From NCBI GenBank assembly GCA_002376725.1, contig DFOM01000044.1, positions 1-50,354 of the forward strand: a stretch of 50,354 nucleotides of DNA, read 5' to 3'. Every line of letters begins with the position of its first letter. The stretch's first letter is position 1. Below the pieces are notes generated by a model. It worked only from the letters and a program-made list of their open reading frames with translations, was not told where the DNA came from and searched no databases. Both the position numbers and the translations under genes were made by a program. This DNA comes from Cloacimonetes bacterium UBA3541. GTDB taxonomy: Bacteria > Cloacimonadota > Cloacimonadia > Cloacimonadales > Cloacimonadaceae. Of this stretch, positions 9,841-19,400 are shown piece after piece.

Positions 9841-10402
9841 GCAACTGTATGGTACATTTAATGATATCCATTTAACTGACCCTCATGATACAATATCTGC
9901 GGGATGTGCATTCGACAAAGTACTGCTTAGGATAACACCCTTCATATCGGCGCGTGAAGGTCAACTAATCCCCTCAATTATCGAACGTAGCCAGTACATA
10001 GTATCGAAGAAGTGGGTACAGAAAATAAACGGTTACAGTGTCCATCCAGGTGGTATTATTAGCATATCCTTTAACATTGATACTCAAGAATTTATAATTA
10101 ATGATGCAACAGTGGATATTCCTAATACACCAATTCCTATAAATATAAGCAAAGAAGATGCCAAACAAATAATGATCAATGAGTATAGAAAATCAGATGA
10201 TTTTAATTACCGTATTACAGGTAGTTCACGCGAACCGAGTATCGGATATCTCAATTTATCTAGCGATGGGGCTCCATCGTTATATAGGCTATATTGGTCA
10301 ATGGGCATTTATTTGGATTGGTACTGTATCGACGTAGAAACCTTACAGGTCTATCACAGAAAAGCTCTTGTTGAATGCAACAGCTACTCTGTGAAAGATT
10401 AA
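9653..10402 (+). pseudogene. N-terminal part of a secreted metallopeptidase, ended by an in-frame TAA
   Basis: The start is placed at ATG 9653, four bases after AGGAAG; ATG 9650 is too close. A signal peptide (MKRYLYRVLFLLL...) is followed by a propeptide-like domain of ~230 residues containing a segment shared with the gene at 11806 (YEQTEEYAQKQAILNERAAR). The frame stops at TAA 10400-10402 but continues without any frame change into the zinc-protease half (10403-11707). That half has no start or ribosome site of its own. The family is not recognised beyond a propeptide plus metalloprotease layout. Either the gene is freshly inactivated, or only this N-terminal product is made. Confidence 0.6.
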
Positions 10403-11707
10403 ACGTATGAGCCAACAATCAGTGGCTTGGTGTTTGATCCCACAAATCCTCCAGAAACACCGTTAAAGGCTATACATGTTGAGAATGACAGTGAAGCTGA
10501 TTATACTGATCTTGGTGGGATCATCCACTTATCTTCTGTTCCCCAAGACAATTTTACCGTAAGCTTGTTTAGCACAAGATGGGACATTAGGTCAATTTAT
10601 AACGAGGCGAAAGCTTTGAATGTGCACTACTTTGTAGAAATTGATTCGATGAACTACGAGACCATTATCCAAGACACTATAGATACTCAATATTTACTTA
10701 ATCCAAGACCTCCCTTTTTATATGCCGCAAATATTTACTATCATCTCCAAAAACAAGACGATATCTTCACGAATCTAAGTTCTTCCTTCTCATCTGTAAC
10801 TTATCCGATAATTTATAACGATAATGAAGCTTTACCCGCTAATGACTGGGGAGGGATATTCATAGTCTATCCAGATAACACTACTGAGATTCATTATCAC
10901 AATGGTTACAATCCATACATTATTATGCATGAGTTAACTCATTTTTATACCTTCAACAGAATGAATAGTTTAACTTTTAGTGGTGTTGCCTCTACTATGC
11001 TTGATAAAGCCATGGACGAAACATTCGCAGAATATTGGTTGGGAAGGGATCTTGTGACCAACAGTCCTATTCGGAATTACAGGGGGAACTCAATAGCTAT
11101 TGATTTGCTTGACATTTACAACATTCATACATCTGCAGTTTACAACAACTTATCATTGAACCTAAACGAGGATTTTTATTCATGGTACTATTGTGCAATG
11201 CCAATTGCGGCTGTTTGGGAGGATATCCGACTTAGTCTCTGGTTCTATGATTTTGATATTAAATTACTTGGCGCTTTGACTCCCATAATAGCGAATGATC
11301 AAGACTTGCATAAACCTCGATTTTTCTATAATATCTTGATGAGAACCTCTACTCCTAATGCACAGATGATTATTAACAAAGCGTATTCGGATAGAGGTCT
11401 TCATTTCACACCCAAAGTAGTTAGTGCCGGAATATCCAACCCGCCAGAAGGTAGGGATAAGAACATGTTTCGGATCGGCGATCCGGTTCATATGAAAGTC
11501 ATAAACTGTCCCCAGAATATTCCTCTTACGGTTTATGTTGTTGAAGATCAGGATTATACTGATGGGATGTATATATCAGCTTTGAATGCAATCATCTGTC
11601 AGGTATCTGGTACTTCAGATAATGACGGAGTGTGGTATTCCAGCACTCCTGTAATGGCTGCTTCAGATGTGGAAGATTACGACATCCTGGTTGACAAGAA
11701 TCTTTGA
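10403..11707 (+). pseudogene. Zinc metallopeptidase (gluzincin-like) half of the interrupted gene
   Basis: Open frame in the same phase as 9653-10402, read as TYEPTISGLVFDP directly after the TAA. The first possible start codon is TTG 10427, with no Shine-Dalgarno. It contains HELTH at about residues 168-172 counted from TTG 10427, and a downstream DETFAEYW that can supply the third ligand (Glu198, 26 residues on), the HExxH-E pattern of a gluzincin. The N-terminal part looks like a carboxypeptidase-regulatory-like beta domain (ISGLVFDP, GGIIHLSSV). It ends in a beta-rich segment of about 100 residues with no sorting domain. Likely a secreted protease whose coding sequence is now split by one nonsense codon. 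Confidence 0.65.
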
Positions 11708-11993
11708 ATTATTTATCGTTTAGTATGGATATATAATCAGATTGCTTGCTTATATGAGATTTAAAAAGTCAGATAGATAAAAAATAAACTCAGAGAGTGG
11801 GAAGGATGAAAAGGTATTTGTTTTGCCTGTTCTTTCTATTGCTTATGGTAGTCCCATTGATGGGAGTACCATATGAGCAAACAGAGGAATATGCACAAAA
11901 GCAAGCAATCTTAAACGAAAGGGCTGCAAGATTCAAAGCCGAAACAGGTTTTGAGGGAGATATCACTTATAATTACCAGTATATGAAGTTCTC
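11708..11993 (+). repeat. Long direct repeat, copy B
   Basis: Second copy of the repeat at 9551-9840, covering leader, TATAAT at 11732-11737, ribosome site and the first ~60 codons. It lies directly after the stop of the protease half, so the arrangement looks like a tandem gene duplication. Confidence 0.8.
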
Positions 11994-12540
11994 CCACATA
12001 ATCGGAAATTTTAGAGACATAGTTATAACAGCTCCGCAAGATACCGTTTATATGAAGCAGGTCTTTGATCGGGTTCTTGCCAAAGTAAAGCCCTATATCT
12101 CTGCACAAGAAGGACAGCTGTTCAGAGGAAAGATATCAAGCAACACTTATGGAACCGGGGTCAGATATGAACAAATTGTAAATGGATACAGGATCGAAGG
12201 AGGTTTTGGATATCTTAAGATGTATTATAATTTTGCCACATTTGAGCTGAGTATTGTCGATGATACAGCAGACATAAGCTCTGACATTATACCGATCAAT
12301 ATTAGCTTAAACCAGGCTGTTCAAATTGCCATTCAACGCTACGACCCCAATTATAACTATGATCCAAATAATGAGTTAACCCATCCGAGATCAAAATTGG
12401 TCTATTTTCCCATCCCAGGCGAAAATGACTCGTATCAGTGTAAGTTATGCTATATGATAGCATTTTGGGGGCTGACCGTTTTTATTGATCCAAGCTCAGG
12501 AGATATTATTCACACAAGGACATTGATTATTAAGGACTAA
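11806..12540 (+). CDS. Secreted protein, truncated paralogue of the 9653 metallopeptidase propeptide
   Basis: ATG 11806 is chosen because GGGAAGG directly precedes it and because it aligns with ATG 9653. It encodes a signal peptide and about 220 residues homologous to the N-terminal half of the preceding gene. The shared TGC AAC...TAT GAG codons of the upstream copy recur in frame after its TAA (12544-12576), then a TAG closes the frame at 12598. The two copies have their stop codons at different aligned positions, so they arose independently. No protease half follows. Either a standalone propeptide-like secreted protein or a truncated pseudogene. Confidence 0.55.
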   Translation: MKRYLFCLFFLLLMVVPLMGVPYEQTEEYAQKQAILNERAARFKAETGFEGDITYNYQYMKFSHIIGNFRDIVITAPQDTVYMKQVFDRVLAKVKPYISAQEGQLFRGKISSNTYGTGVRYEQIVNGYRIEGGFGYLKMYYNFATFELSIVDDTADISSDIIPINISLNQAVQIAIQRYDPNYNYDPNNELTHPRSKLVYFPIPGENDSYQCKLCYMIAFWGLTVFIDPSSGDIIHTRTLIIKD

Positions 12541-12588
12541 CACTGCAACATTGATAGTAAAGTATATGAGCAACAGGTTATAACTCAT

Positions 12589-12921
12589 CTACCTGGCTAG
12601 CTGATAATCAGACAACTGCAACCAAGCCCAATCATAATCTGTTTCTCCTGGGTCATTGTCCCATTCTGGTGGAACTACACCCGGTATATCACCTGTGTCT
12701 GGAGTTTCATCTCGAAATGGTCATGTATACTCATTCCAGTACTGAGTAATAAATGGATCTGATGGTTCTCCATCAACCAATCCCGCTGCAGCGCGGATTT
12801 GGTGCAGTGAATCAGGACTGATAGAATAAGTACGTGTTAACGGATAGGCCGCCATAAGTTTTTGAGTCACCATTAACATTGTAAACATAAAAACGATTGT
12901 CACGATTTTACCTTGTTTCAT
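12589..12921 (-). pseudogene. Small secreted protein gene interrupted by in-frame TGA
   Basis: Begins at ATG 12921 with a signal peptide (MKQGKIVTIVFMFTML), reading AAYPLTRTYSISPDS and then YWNEYT before TGA at 12721-12723. The same frame continues with PFRDETPDTGDIPG and VVPPEWDNDPGETDYDWAW to a TAG at 12589. Continued proline/acidic secreted-like composition after the TGA argues that the stop is recent. The gene begins 14 bases after the next minus-strand gene ends, so it is the last member of that run. Not recognised as a known family. Confidence 0.5.
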
Positions 12922-12935
12922 GATTTACCTTCCTT

Positions 12936-14291
12936 TTATTTTACTACTACCAGCTTGGTAGTAGCGACTTTGCTTTTTCCCTGATCCAAACTAATCAAGT
13001 AAACACCACTGGTCATACGATCCAGAGCTTCGTTTGGAAGCTCAAAGCTTTGCTCTTTGTCAAAACTGTCTATCTTACCGGAATATACCATTTGTCCTCT
13101 GATATTAAAAATGCTGTAGCCCAAATTTCCCACCTGATCACTTTTTACTGATATCATAACATTGTTGCTTGCGGGTTGAGGATAACATATGATGGATGCC
13201 ACAGGTACGGGAGCGATTGGATCATCATTAGCCACCACATTGCCATTAGAATCGGTTTTTACCAGAACAATAGTACCGTGATGCATACAAAAGAGAATGC
13301 TGCCATCAGGCATAACCAAAAGGTTCTTGGAGCCTGTCCCAAAATATATTGCTCCAAACGTATTATACGATCTGCTCCATTGATGTACGCCATCAGGACT
13401 ATAGCAGTGGAGTATTTGATTAGTGGTTGATCTACCGGTATACACTATATTACCGTTTGGAAGCACTTCTAATGAAACAATTTCGTCTAGAGGGTAACCT
13501 ACCGGAATACTATCAGCTACTAATTCAAGACTCTGTTCATTTGAGTTCACTCTCCACAACTTGTAGTATCCTAGGATATATATGTTATTGTCAGACGATA
13601 CCTTGCAATCAAATAAACTTGTGTTGTAATCCACTGCAGTATACGTCCAGATCGTATCACCGACGGCAGTAAAGTGAGAAAATTTACCTCTTGCGATACT
13701 TATCCAACCATTGTCATATGGTTCAATAGAGTTAAACCCAAATCCATAAATGGGAAAGCCATCACTTTGCCAGATAACATTGAACTGGAAGTCAGTTTTG
13801 AGTACCACGGCTTGGTTGCCTATTCTTCCGGCAAAGACCAAGCCATCGTCAACATATTGCATGTCGTATAGATATGCTTGAAAACCATTTACAGTATGGA
13901 AGACATAATGAGCTATCATGTTCATCTCACCATCGAAAACAAACATGTCATCGTATCTTAGGCAATAGTATCGATCAATTCCATTACTTACTATGCTGTT
14001 AAATGCGAAGTTTCCTCCTCCCGTTCTCCTCCACACAATATCGCCATTTTCATCGAGTTTCCAGAATACATTGTTAGCATAAGCTGGAATATCTCCATAT
14101 ACAAACTCAACGTACCCCTGTAGTAAATAACCACCACCAATTGCCGGGATTACATTACAGACTTCTGAACTCGCATTATCAGAGGGGCCCGGACAAAGAT
14201 CACCAAAGGGATAGTATCGTATCCATGTCTGTCCTACAAGCAGACCAAGAGAGATTAGTAATAGCAGCGTAAACAACAAATGTTTTTTCAT
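12936..14291 (-). CDS. Secreted beta-propeller-like protein with C-terminal sorting domain
   Basis: ATG 14291 is used because GGGAGG lies four bases upstream; a TTG codon just before it is too close. Residues 1-20 are a signal peptide. The central ~330 residues carry repeated short units of the type W..DENGDI.W, VLKTDFQFNVIW and LVKTDSNGNVV, typical of propeller proteins that Cloacimonadota and Bacteroidota export. The C-terminal ~75 residues form a sorting module (YPQPASNN, YSIFNIRGQMVYSG, SGVYLISLD). No enzymatic motif is visible. Probable surface or secreted protein of unknown role. Confidence 0.75.
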   Translation of the reverse strand: MKKHLLFTLLLLISLGLLVGQTWIRYYPFGDLCPGPSDNASSEVCNVIPAIGGGYLLQGYVEFVYGDIPAYANNVFWKLDENGDIVWRRTGGGNFAFNSIVSNGIDRYYCLRYDDMFVFDGEMNMIAHYVFHTVNGFQAYLYDMQYVDDGLVFAGRIGNQAVVLKTDFQFNVIWQSDGFPIYGFGFNSIEPYDNGWISIARGKFSHFTAVGDTIWTYTAVDYNTSLFDCKVSSDNNIYILGYYKLWRVNSNEQSLELVADSIPVGYPLDEIVSLEVLPNGNIVYTGRSTTNQILHCYSPDGVHQWSRSYNTFGAIYFGTGSKNLLVMPDGSILFCMHHGTIVLVKTDSNGNVVANDDPIAPVPVASIICYPQPASNNVMISVKSDQVGNLGYSIFNIRGQMVYSGKIDSFDKEQSFELPNEALDRMTSGVYLISLDQGKSKVATTKLVVVK

Positions 14292-14439
14292 CAATCCTCC
14301 CGATTAATATAGGTTGTTGTGTGTGTTTTTCATCAATTGAACTAAATATTAACGATTGGAGAACGAATTCTGCGTATAGTAAAAACGATATACAGAGCAT
14401 AAAGCACAGTAAAGCAATAGATTTTATGTTCTCCTCCAT
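14200..14439 (-). pseudogene. Possible remnant of a small secreted-protein gene
   Basis: A GGAGGAG ribosome site at 14431-14437 is followed, at ideal spacing, by ATA (14427-14425) rather than ATG, and then KSIALLCFMLCISFLLYAEF, a convincing signal peptide. The frame overlaps the start of the next gene by 92 bases and has no further recognisable domain. It could be a gene whose start codon mutated, or ATG 14439 could be used; alternatively it is chance. Confidence 0.25.
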
Positions 14440-14443
14440 GAGT

Positions 14444-15493
14444 TTAGTTTAGCAATAATTTTTTGGTTAATATTCTCTCCTTGTTACCATCCAAAACTGT
14501 ACACCTGATCAAGTAGATACCAGCAGGAAGCTTACGGTCGTTTACAATTTTCCATTCTGTTGTAGATTGTTTTATGAATTTTGTAGCATCAATACGTTGT
14601 CCTCGAATATTGTACAATTCAACATTTACAATTGTAAGATGCTGGTCTGTTTTGATAATCGCATTTTCTGAGAATGGGTTTGGATATACGTTTAGTGTGA
14701 TATTTGGTAAAGATACACTATCTTCGTTAGAAACATCCTTGTTATATGTAGCAACAAAATGTGGAGCATATTGTGCATAGTTTGGATTGGGAAGTAACAC
14801 ATCGTCTGGAGCGTAGTCCCAATCAGTGACAATTTCGAAGAAAAGCATTAGCTGGAAATGCTGCCAACCATTGCTAATGGCATAGTTATAAGCATTTGTT
14901 ACATCAAGCTCCCGCCAACCCACAGTGCTGTCATTGCTCATCACTCCAATGTTCTGAACAAAATCTGGGAAAAATGAACTTCCCGTAAAGGGCAGGTCGA
15001 ATTGAACATGGGCAAGCATCATGTAGTACGGCTCAAAATCATACCAGATAGGGAAGGTATGCGAATCATTGTTCCCGTAGCAATTTGCCTGGAAAACCTT
15101 AAATTTGATCGATTCAAGCGAGTATCCTGCGTGGCCATCGAAGGGCGGAATAGAATAGTATGCCCTACTTGAAGTATTACATGCAAAATCAAAATCGTAC
15201 CCATCGCCAACTAAATCAGTCAATCCACTTGGTGGAGGAGTACCGTAAAGTATGAATGTGGCGAGAGGATCACCATAAGGAGCGATGTACATACATGCAT
15301 GGCTAAATTGATCTAAGGTAACGAACAAAGTATCTACAATAGTATTCTTTACGCCACCAGCCCCACATCTATTGCCAGATCTCAAGCAATCGGCACAACT
15401 GCTGGTAGATAGTGGCACCTCACTTTGTGAAAACAAAGACACCATCCCTATTAGCATCAATGACATAGCTATTACGTTTTTTAGTGTAACCAT
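14444..15493 (-). CDS. Secreted protein with DNRLRE-like module and C-terminal sorting domain
   Basis: ATG 15493 is preferred because GGGGGAT lies just upstream and a signal peptide begins there (MVTLKNVIAMSLMLIG); longer in-frame extensions lack both. A cysteine-rich stretch (SCADCLRSGNRCGAGG) follows the signal peptide. Residues ~110-270 read like the jelly-roll DNRLRE modules of surface proteins (AHVQFDLPF, WRELDVTNAYNYAISNG). The C terminus is a sorting module (VYPNPFSENAII, VELYNIRGQRI, AGIYLIRC). No catalytic motif seen. A promoter candidate lies at 15732-15760. Confidence 0.7.
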   Translation of the reverse strand: MVTLKNVIAMSLMLIGMVSLFSQSEVPLSTSSCADCLRSGNRCGAGGVKNTIVDTLFVTLDQFSHACMYIAPYGDPLATFILYGTPPPSGLTDLVGDGYDFDFACNTSSRAYYSIPPFDGHAGYSLESIKFKVFQANCYGNNDSHTFPIWYDFEPYYMMLAHVQFDLPFTGSSFFPDFVQNIGVMSNDSTVGWRELDVTNAYNYAISNGWQHFQLMLFFEIVTDWDYAPDDVLLPNPNYAQYAPHFVATYNKDVSNEDSVSLPNITLNVYPNPFSENAIIKTDQHLTIVNVELYNIRGQRIDATKFIKQSTTEWKIVNDRKLPAGIYLIRCTVLDGNKERILTKKLLLN

Positions 15494-15731
15494 TATATCC
15501 CCCAATAAATAGGTTAAAAATACGATTATGTTATTAACTCTATCCTCTTTACTACACCTATTTTGAATGGATTCCAACGAGGAAATTGCAGTAAGTTCTG
15601 CCATTCCAAGATAAACTCCTGTTGAGTCCCAAATGTTGGTGTAAATTCCAAATCATTGTTTCTCAGGCTCTTTGAGGGCATTTGATATCCCTCGTTACTC
15701 ACACTCTATATAAAGCCAAACGACCATTTGT

Positions 15732-15760
15732 ATTATTTTCATCTCTTTAATCCAAGTCAA
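15732..15760 (-). promoter_or_regulatory. Candidate minus-strand promoter for the secreted-protein run
   Basis: On the minus strand TTGACT (15760-15755) and AATAAT (15737-15732) are 17 bases apart. They lie about 240 bases upstream of ATG 15493. Confidence 0.4.
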
Positions 15761-16319
15761 GTCTTTTTTTCATCAAATGTTACCTTGCTACGAAGGCGCA
15801 TATCAAATAAACTGCAGGGACTTGTTTTTGAAAAGTTAAAAATTTCTTTCATTGCACATTACACTCTTTAACATATAGCTTCTTCAGCTACTGATAATAC
15901 TATTCATAAATAAGAATATCTTCTCAAGCACAAAATTGTTTTTTTCATTTTTTGTAGAAATTTGTAAACACCCTTGCAGTTTCATTTTTCAGCATACATA
16001 AGTTCCGTAGTAACCACGGCGAAATATAATGGAGCCGATGTCATACCATGCAACCATAGAATAGCTTATACTCTTGGCGACAATGATTTTGGACAGGAAT
16101 TCTACCTTTGCTATATATTGAATTTTTCTGACTATACCATTAGTGTTGATGTATCAAATTCCACTATTAGGAGAATAACTCCAAGCATAATTATCAGAAG
16201 TTTAAAGTAAGTGTGCTCCGCGATGTGTATAATGAAGCCTATACAGATATAACCACTTTTAACTATCAGTGAAACCTAAGATTTTATTTAAAGGTTTTAA
16301 ATAGGTAATCAGATTTTTC
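15761..16319. other. Intergenic region, no supported gene
   Basis: A 78-codon open frame at 15974-16210 has no ribosome site and no recognisable domain, so it is not called. The rest is AT-rich with no clear hairpin. Confidence 0.5.
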
Positions 16320-16346
16320 TTGACAAAATATCAATCTTGTTATAAT
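16320..16346 (+). promoter_or_regulatory. Promoter of the 1088-residue surface protein gene
   Basis: TTGACA at 16320-16325 and TATAAT at 16341-16346 (15-base spacer; TAATAA at 17-18 bases is an alternative). AGGATTTAAAT follows at 16365-16375 in the leader. Confidence 0.55.
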
Positions 16347-16422
16347 AAATAACAATATAAAAGAAGGATTTAAATGCCTTTAAAAATAATGCAATATTAT
16401 CATACTAAGTAAAGGAGTGATG

Positions 16423-19400
16423 ATGAAAACCAAATATTATAAGGTTGTACTTTTATTGATGTTTAGCATTCTAGCAATTTCGCTGAATGCTCAGGTTAGT
16501 GACTATTCTTTTTCTTCTGTTTTAGGGACCTATACTGAAATAACGGGAGGAACTGTTTTAGGCACCAATACTAATGATAATGATAGCTTTAATGCCATTC
16601 CCCTAGGCTTCACTTTTACCTATAATGGAGTTGACCATACTCAAGTAAGTATTCAGACCAACGCTTTTATTGCTTTTGGTTCCGAAGTATTATCTACTAA
16701 TCTTCCCATCAGCTCAACTACAGGTACTAATAATGTTGTTGCAGCTCTTGCTCGGGATATTAAAAGCAAGGACAATGGAGAATTAAGCTATTTACTGACC
16801 GGTACAGAACCCAATCGGGTATTTATTATTCAATGGAAACACTATCGTCGTGTTCCCACTAATTGTGCCAATGATGATTTAAATTTTCAAATTCAACTAT
16901 GGGAAAACGGTAATAAAGTAGTATTTGCCTATGGAGCATTTAATGTTATTAATGTAACTACCGCCAGAACAGTTCAGGTAGGTTTAAGGGGAAATTCTGA
17001 ACAGGATTTCAACAATCGTACTACTACTACAGATTGGACAGCCACTACACCAGGAACAGCTAATAATGCTACTTGTTTCTTAACGGATGTTGTATATCCT
17101 CCTAATGGATTAATTTTCACCTTTTCACCTCCTCAACAAGGGAATCCTCCAGAACCTGCTCAAAATCCAAATCCACCTGATAATGCCACTAATGTTCCCA
17201 TTAATACAAATCTCAGCTGGGTTTCTGGTGGAGGTATTGTAGATGGCTATAAAATCTATTTCGGAACAGATAATCCTCCGACCAATTTAGTAAATGGTTT
17301 AATTCAAACTACTACTATTTATGATCATCCTGAAGATTTACAATATAGCACGGTCTATTACTGGAAAATAGTTCCTTTTAATAATCTTGCAGGAGATGCG
17401 CTAAACTGTCCAGTGTGGCAATTTACCACTTTAGCAGATCCTACGATTTATAACTTTCCTTATAATCAACATTTTGATGATGTGACTCCACCAGCTCTGC
17501 CCATAGGATGGTCAACCATCAATGCTAATAATGATGCATATACCTGGGAAACTTATGTGGGGAATGCTCATACTGCTCCTAATGCAGTAAGAATGCGTTA
17601 TAATTCAACCATTCCTATGGACGATTGGTTAATTACTCCTCCTTTGAATCTTACAGGTGGCCAAATCTACATTATAAGATTCCAATATCGTGCTAATAGT
17701 GCCTCTTTTGCAGAAGCTTTATCAGTTTATTCTGGCACTGCACCGGATGTTGCCAATTTCACCAATCTCCTTTTTGAAAATAATAACATTAACAATATAG
17801 TGTATGAGCAAGGAGAGATTGTTTTCTCACCACCTACTACCGGTAATTATTATATAGGATTTCATGGTCATAGTCCAGCTAATACATTCTATCTTTACCT
17901 GGATACTTTTTCCATAGTGATAAATGTGGATTCAATGAATCCTCCCACTAATTTGACAGCACAAGTCATAAATAATACTTATGTTTATCTGAGCTGGAAT
18001 GTCCCAAGTAACACAGTAAATAGAGACTTATTAGGGTACAAAGTGTATCGTGATGGAGTATTGTTACAAACTATAAACGATCCGGCTATCACTTTTTATA
18101 ATGATTTAACCGTAACAGTTGGAACCTATAGTTACACGGTTACTGCTCTTTATACAGCAGGAGAATCTGTTCCAGCTGGTCCAGTGACTGCTACTATTAC
18201 TCCTCCAGCTTATCCTCCTACGAATTTAACCGCAACGGCGCAGGGCTTTAATGTTATCCTTAACTGGCAAAGTCCAGCCACAACTCTTGTAGGGAGTAAT
18301 AAGGTGGATAGCACCTATAGAAATCGGAATTTAACCGGATATAAAGTTTATCGTGACGGCACTGTTATTACTACGATAACTAATCCAGCCACGACCACAT
18401 ATACGGATCAGAATCTAAATTCGGGAACTTATTCCTATACGGTAACTGCCGTATATACTTATGGTGAATCCGAACCTGCTGGTCCCGTTACCGTCACCAT
18501 TGTTCCGCCACCTCCTACTGATCTTACAGCAACAGTACAAGATAATGATGTGATTTTGAACTGGATTAGTCCCCAGCTTCCTACAGAAACATTCAATAGG
18601 ACAAAAGGAGTTTTATCTGATCGGGCTCTTACAGGATTTAAAGTATACCGTAATAGCGCTCTCATCGGCACCATAACTAATCCCTTAACTACTACCTATA
18701 CTGATCTGGATGTTCCGAATGGCACCTATACTTATGGTGTAACAGCTGTTTATCCTAGTGATGAATCTGCACCTGTGACGGTGAATGTGACTGTAGATTA
18801 TGAAGAACCTCAAGTTGTCTTTGAAGATGGTTTTGAAGCCTATGATAATTTTGTATTTGACTTCTCACCTTGGTCACTTTATGATATAGATCAATCAGCC
18901 ACTTATGGAATAACTAATATCACTTTTCCGGGTGCTCAAAATCCAATGGCATTCATCATCTTTAATCCTAGTGCTACCACACCTCCTATGACCAGTGTAG
19001 CTCCTCATAATGGAGCTAAGATGGCTGCTTCTTTTAGTGCAGTTAATCCTCCAAATAACGATTGGATGATAGCACCTAAAGTTCATCTGGGAACTGAAAG
19101 TTCTTTCAAATTCTTTGCTAAATCTCAGACTGATGCTTATGGTCTGGAACGGTTCCAGGTTGGAATCTCTACTTCACCAACTATAGATTTAGCTACATTC
19201 CAGATTATTACTCCTGGTAACTATGTGGAAGCTCCAACTGAATGGACAGAATATAGCTTTGACCTCTCTGCTTACAATAATCAGGAAATCTGGATAGGGA
19301 TACACTGTGTTTCTAATGATGCATTTATATTCTATGTTGATGATGTATTAATCTATAGCAATGGTGGCTATGTAGTTAGCAATGATGATCCCACCATACC

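Noticed and set aside
10400..10402. Reassigned TAA sense codon
   Set aside because: TAA terminates most genes of the window, so a nonsense mutation or split gene is simpler.
8893..12600. Intact prophage around the methylase remnant
   Set aside because: No integrase, capsid, tail or lysis genes and no attachment repeats; only one decayed phage-like gene is seen.
12721..12723. TGA as selenocysteine or tryptophan codon
   Set aside because: TGA ends nrdD and other genes here as a normal stop, and no SECIS-like hairpin or selenoprotein family context is visible.
15974..16210. 78-codon plus-strand gene
   Set aside because: No ribosome site, no recognisable domain or signal peptide, and it lies alone in AT-rich sequence.
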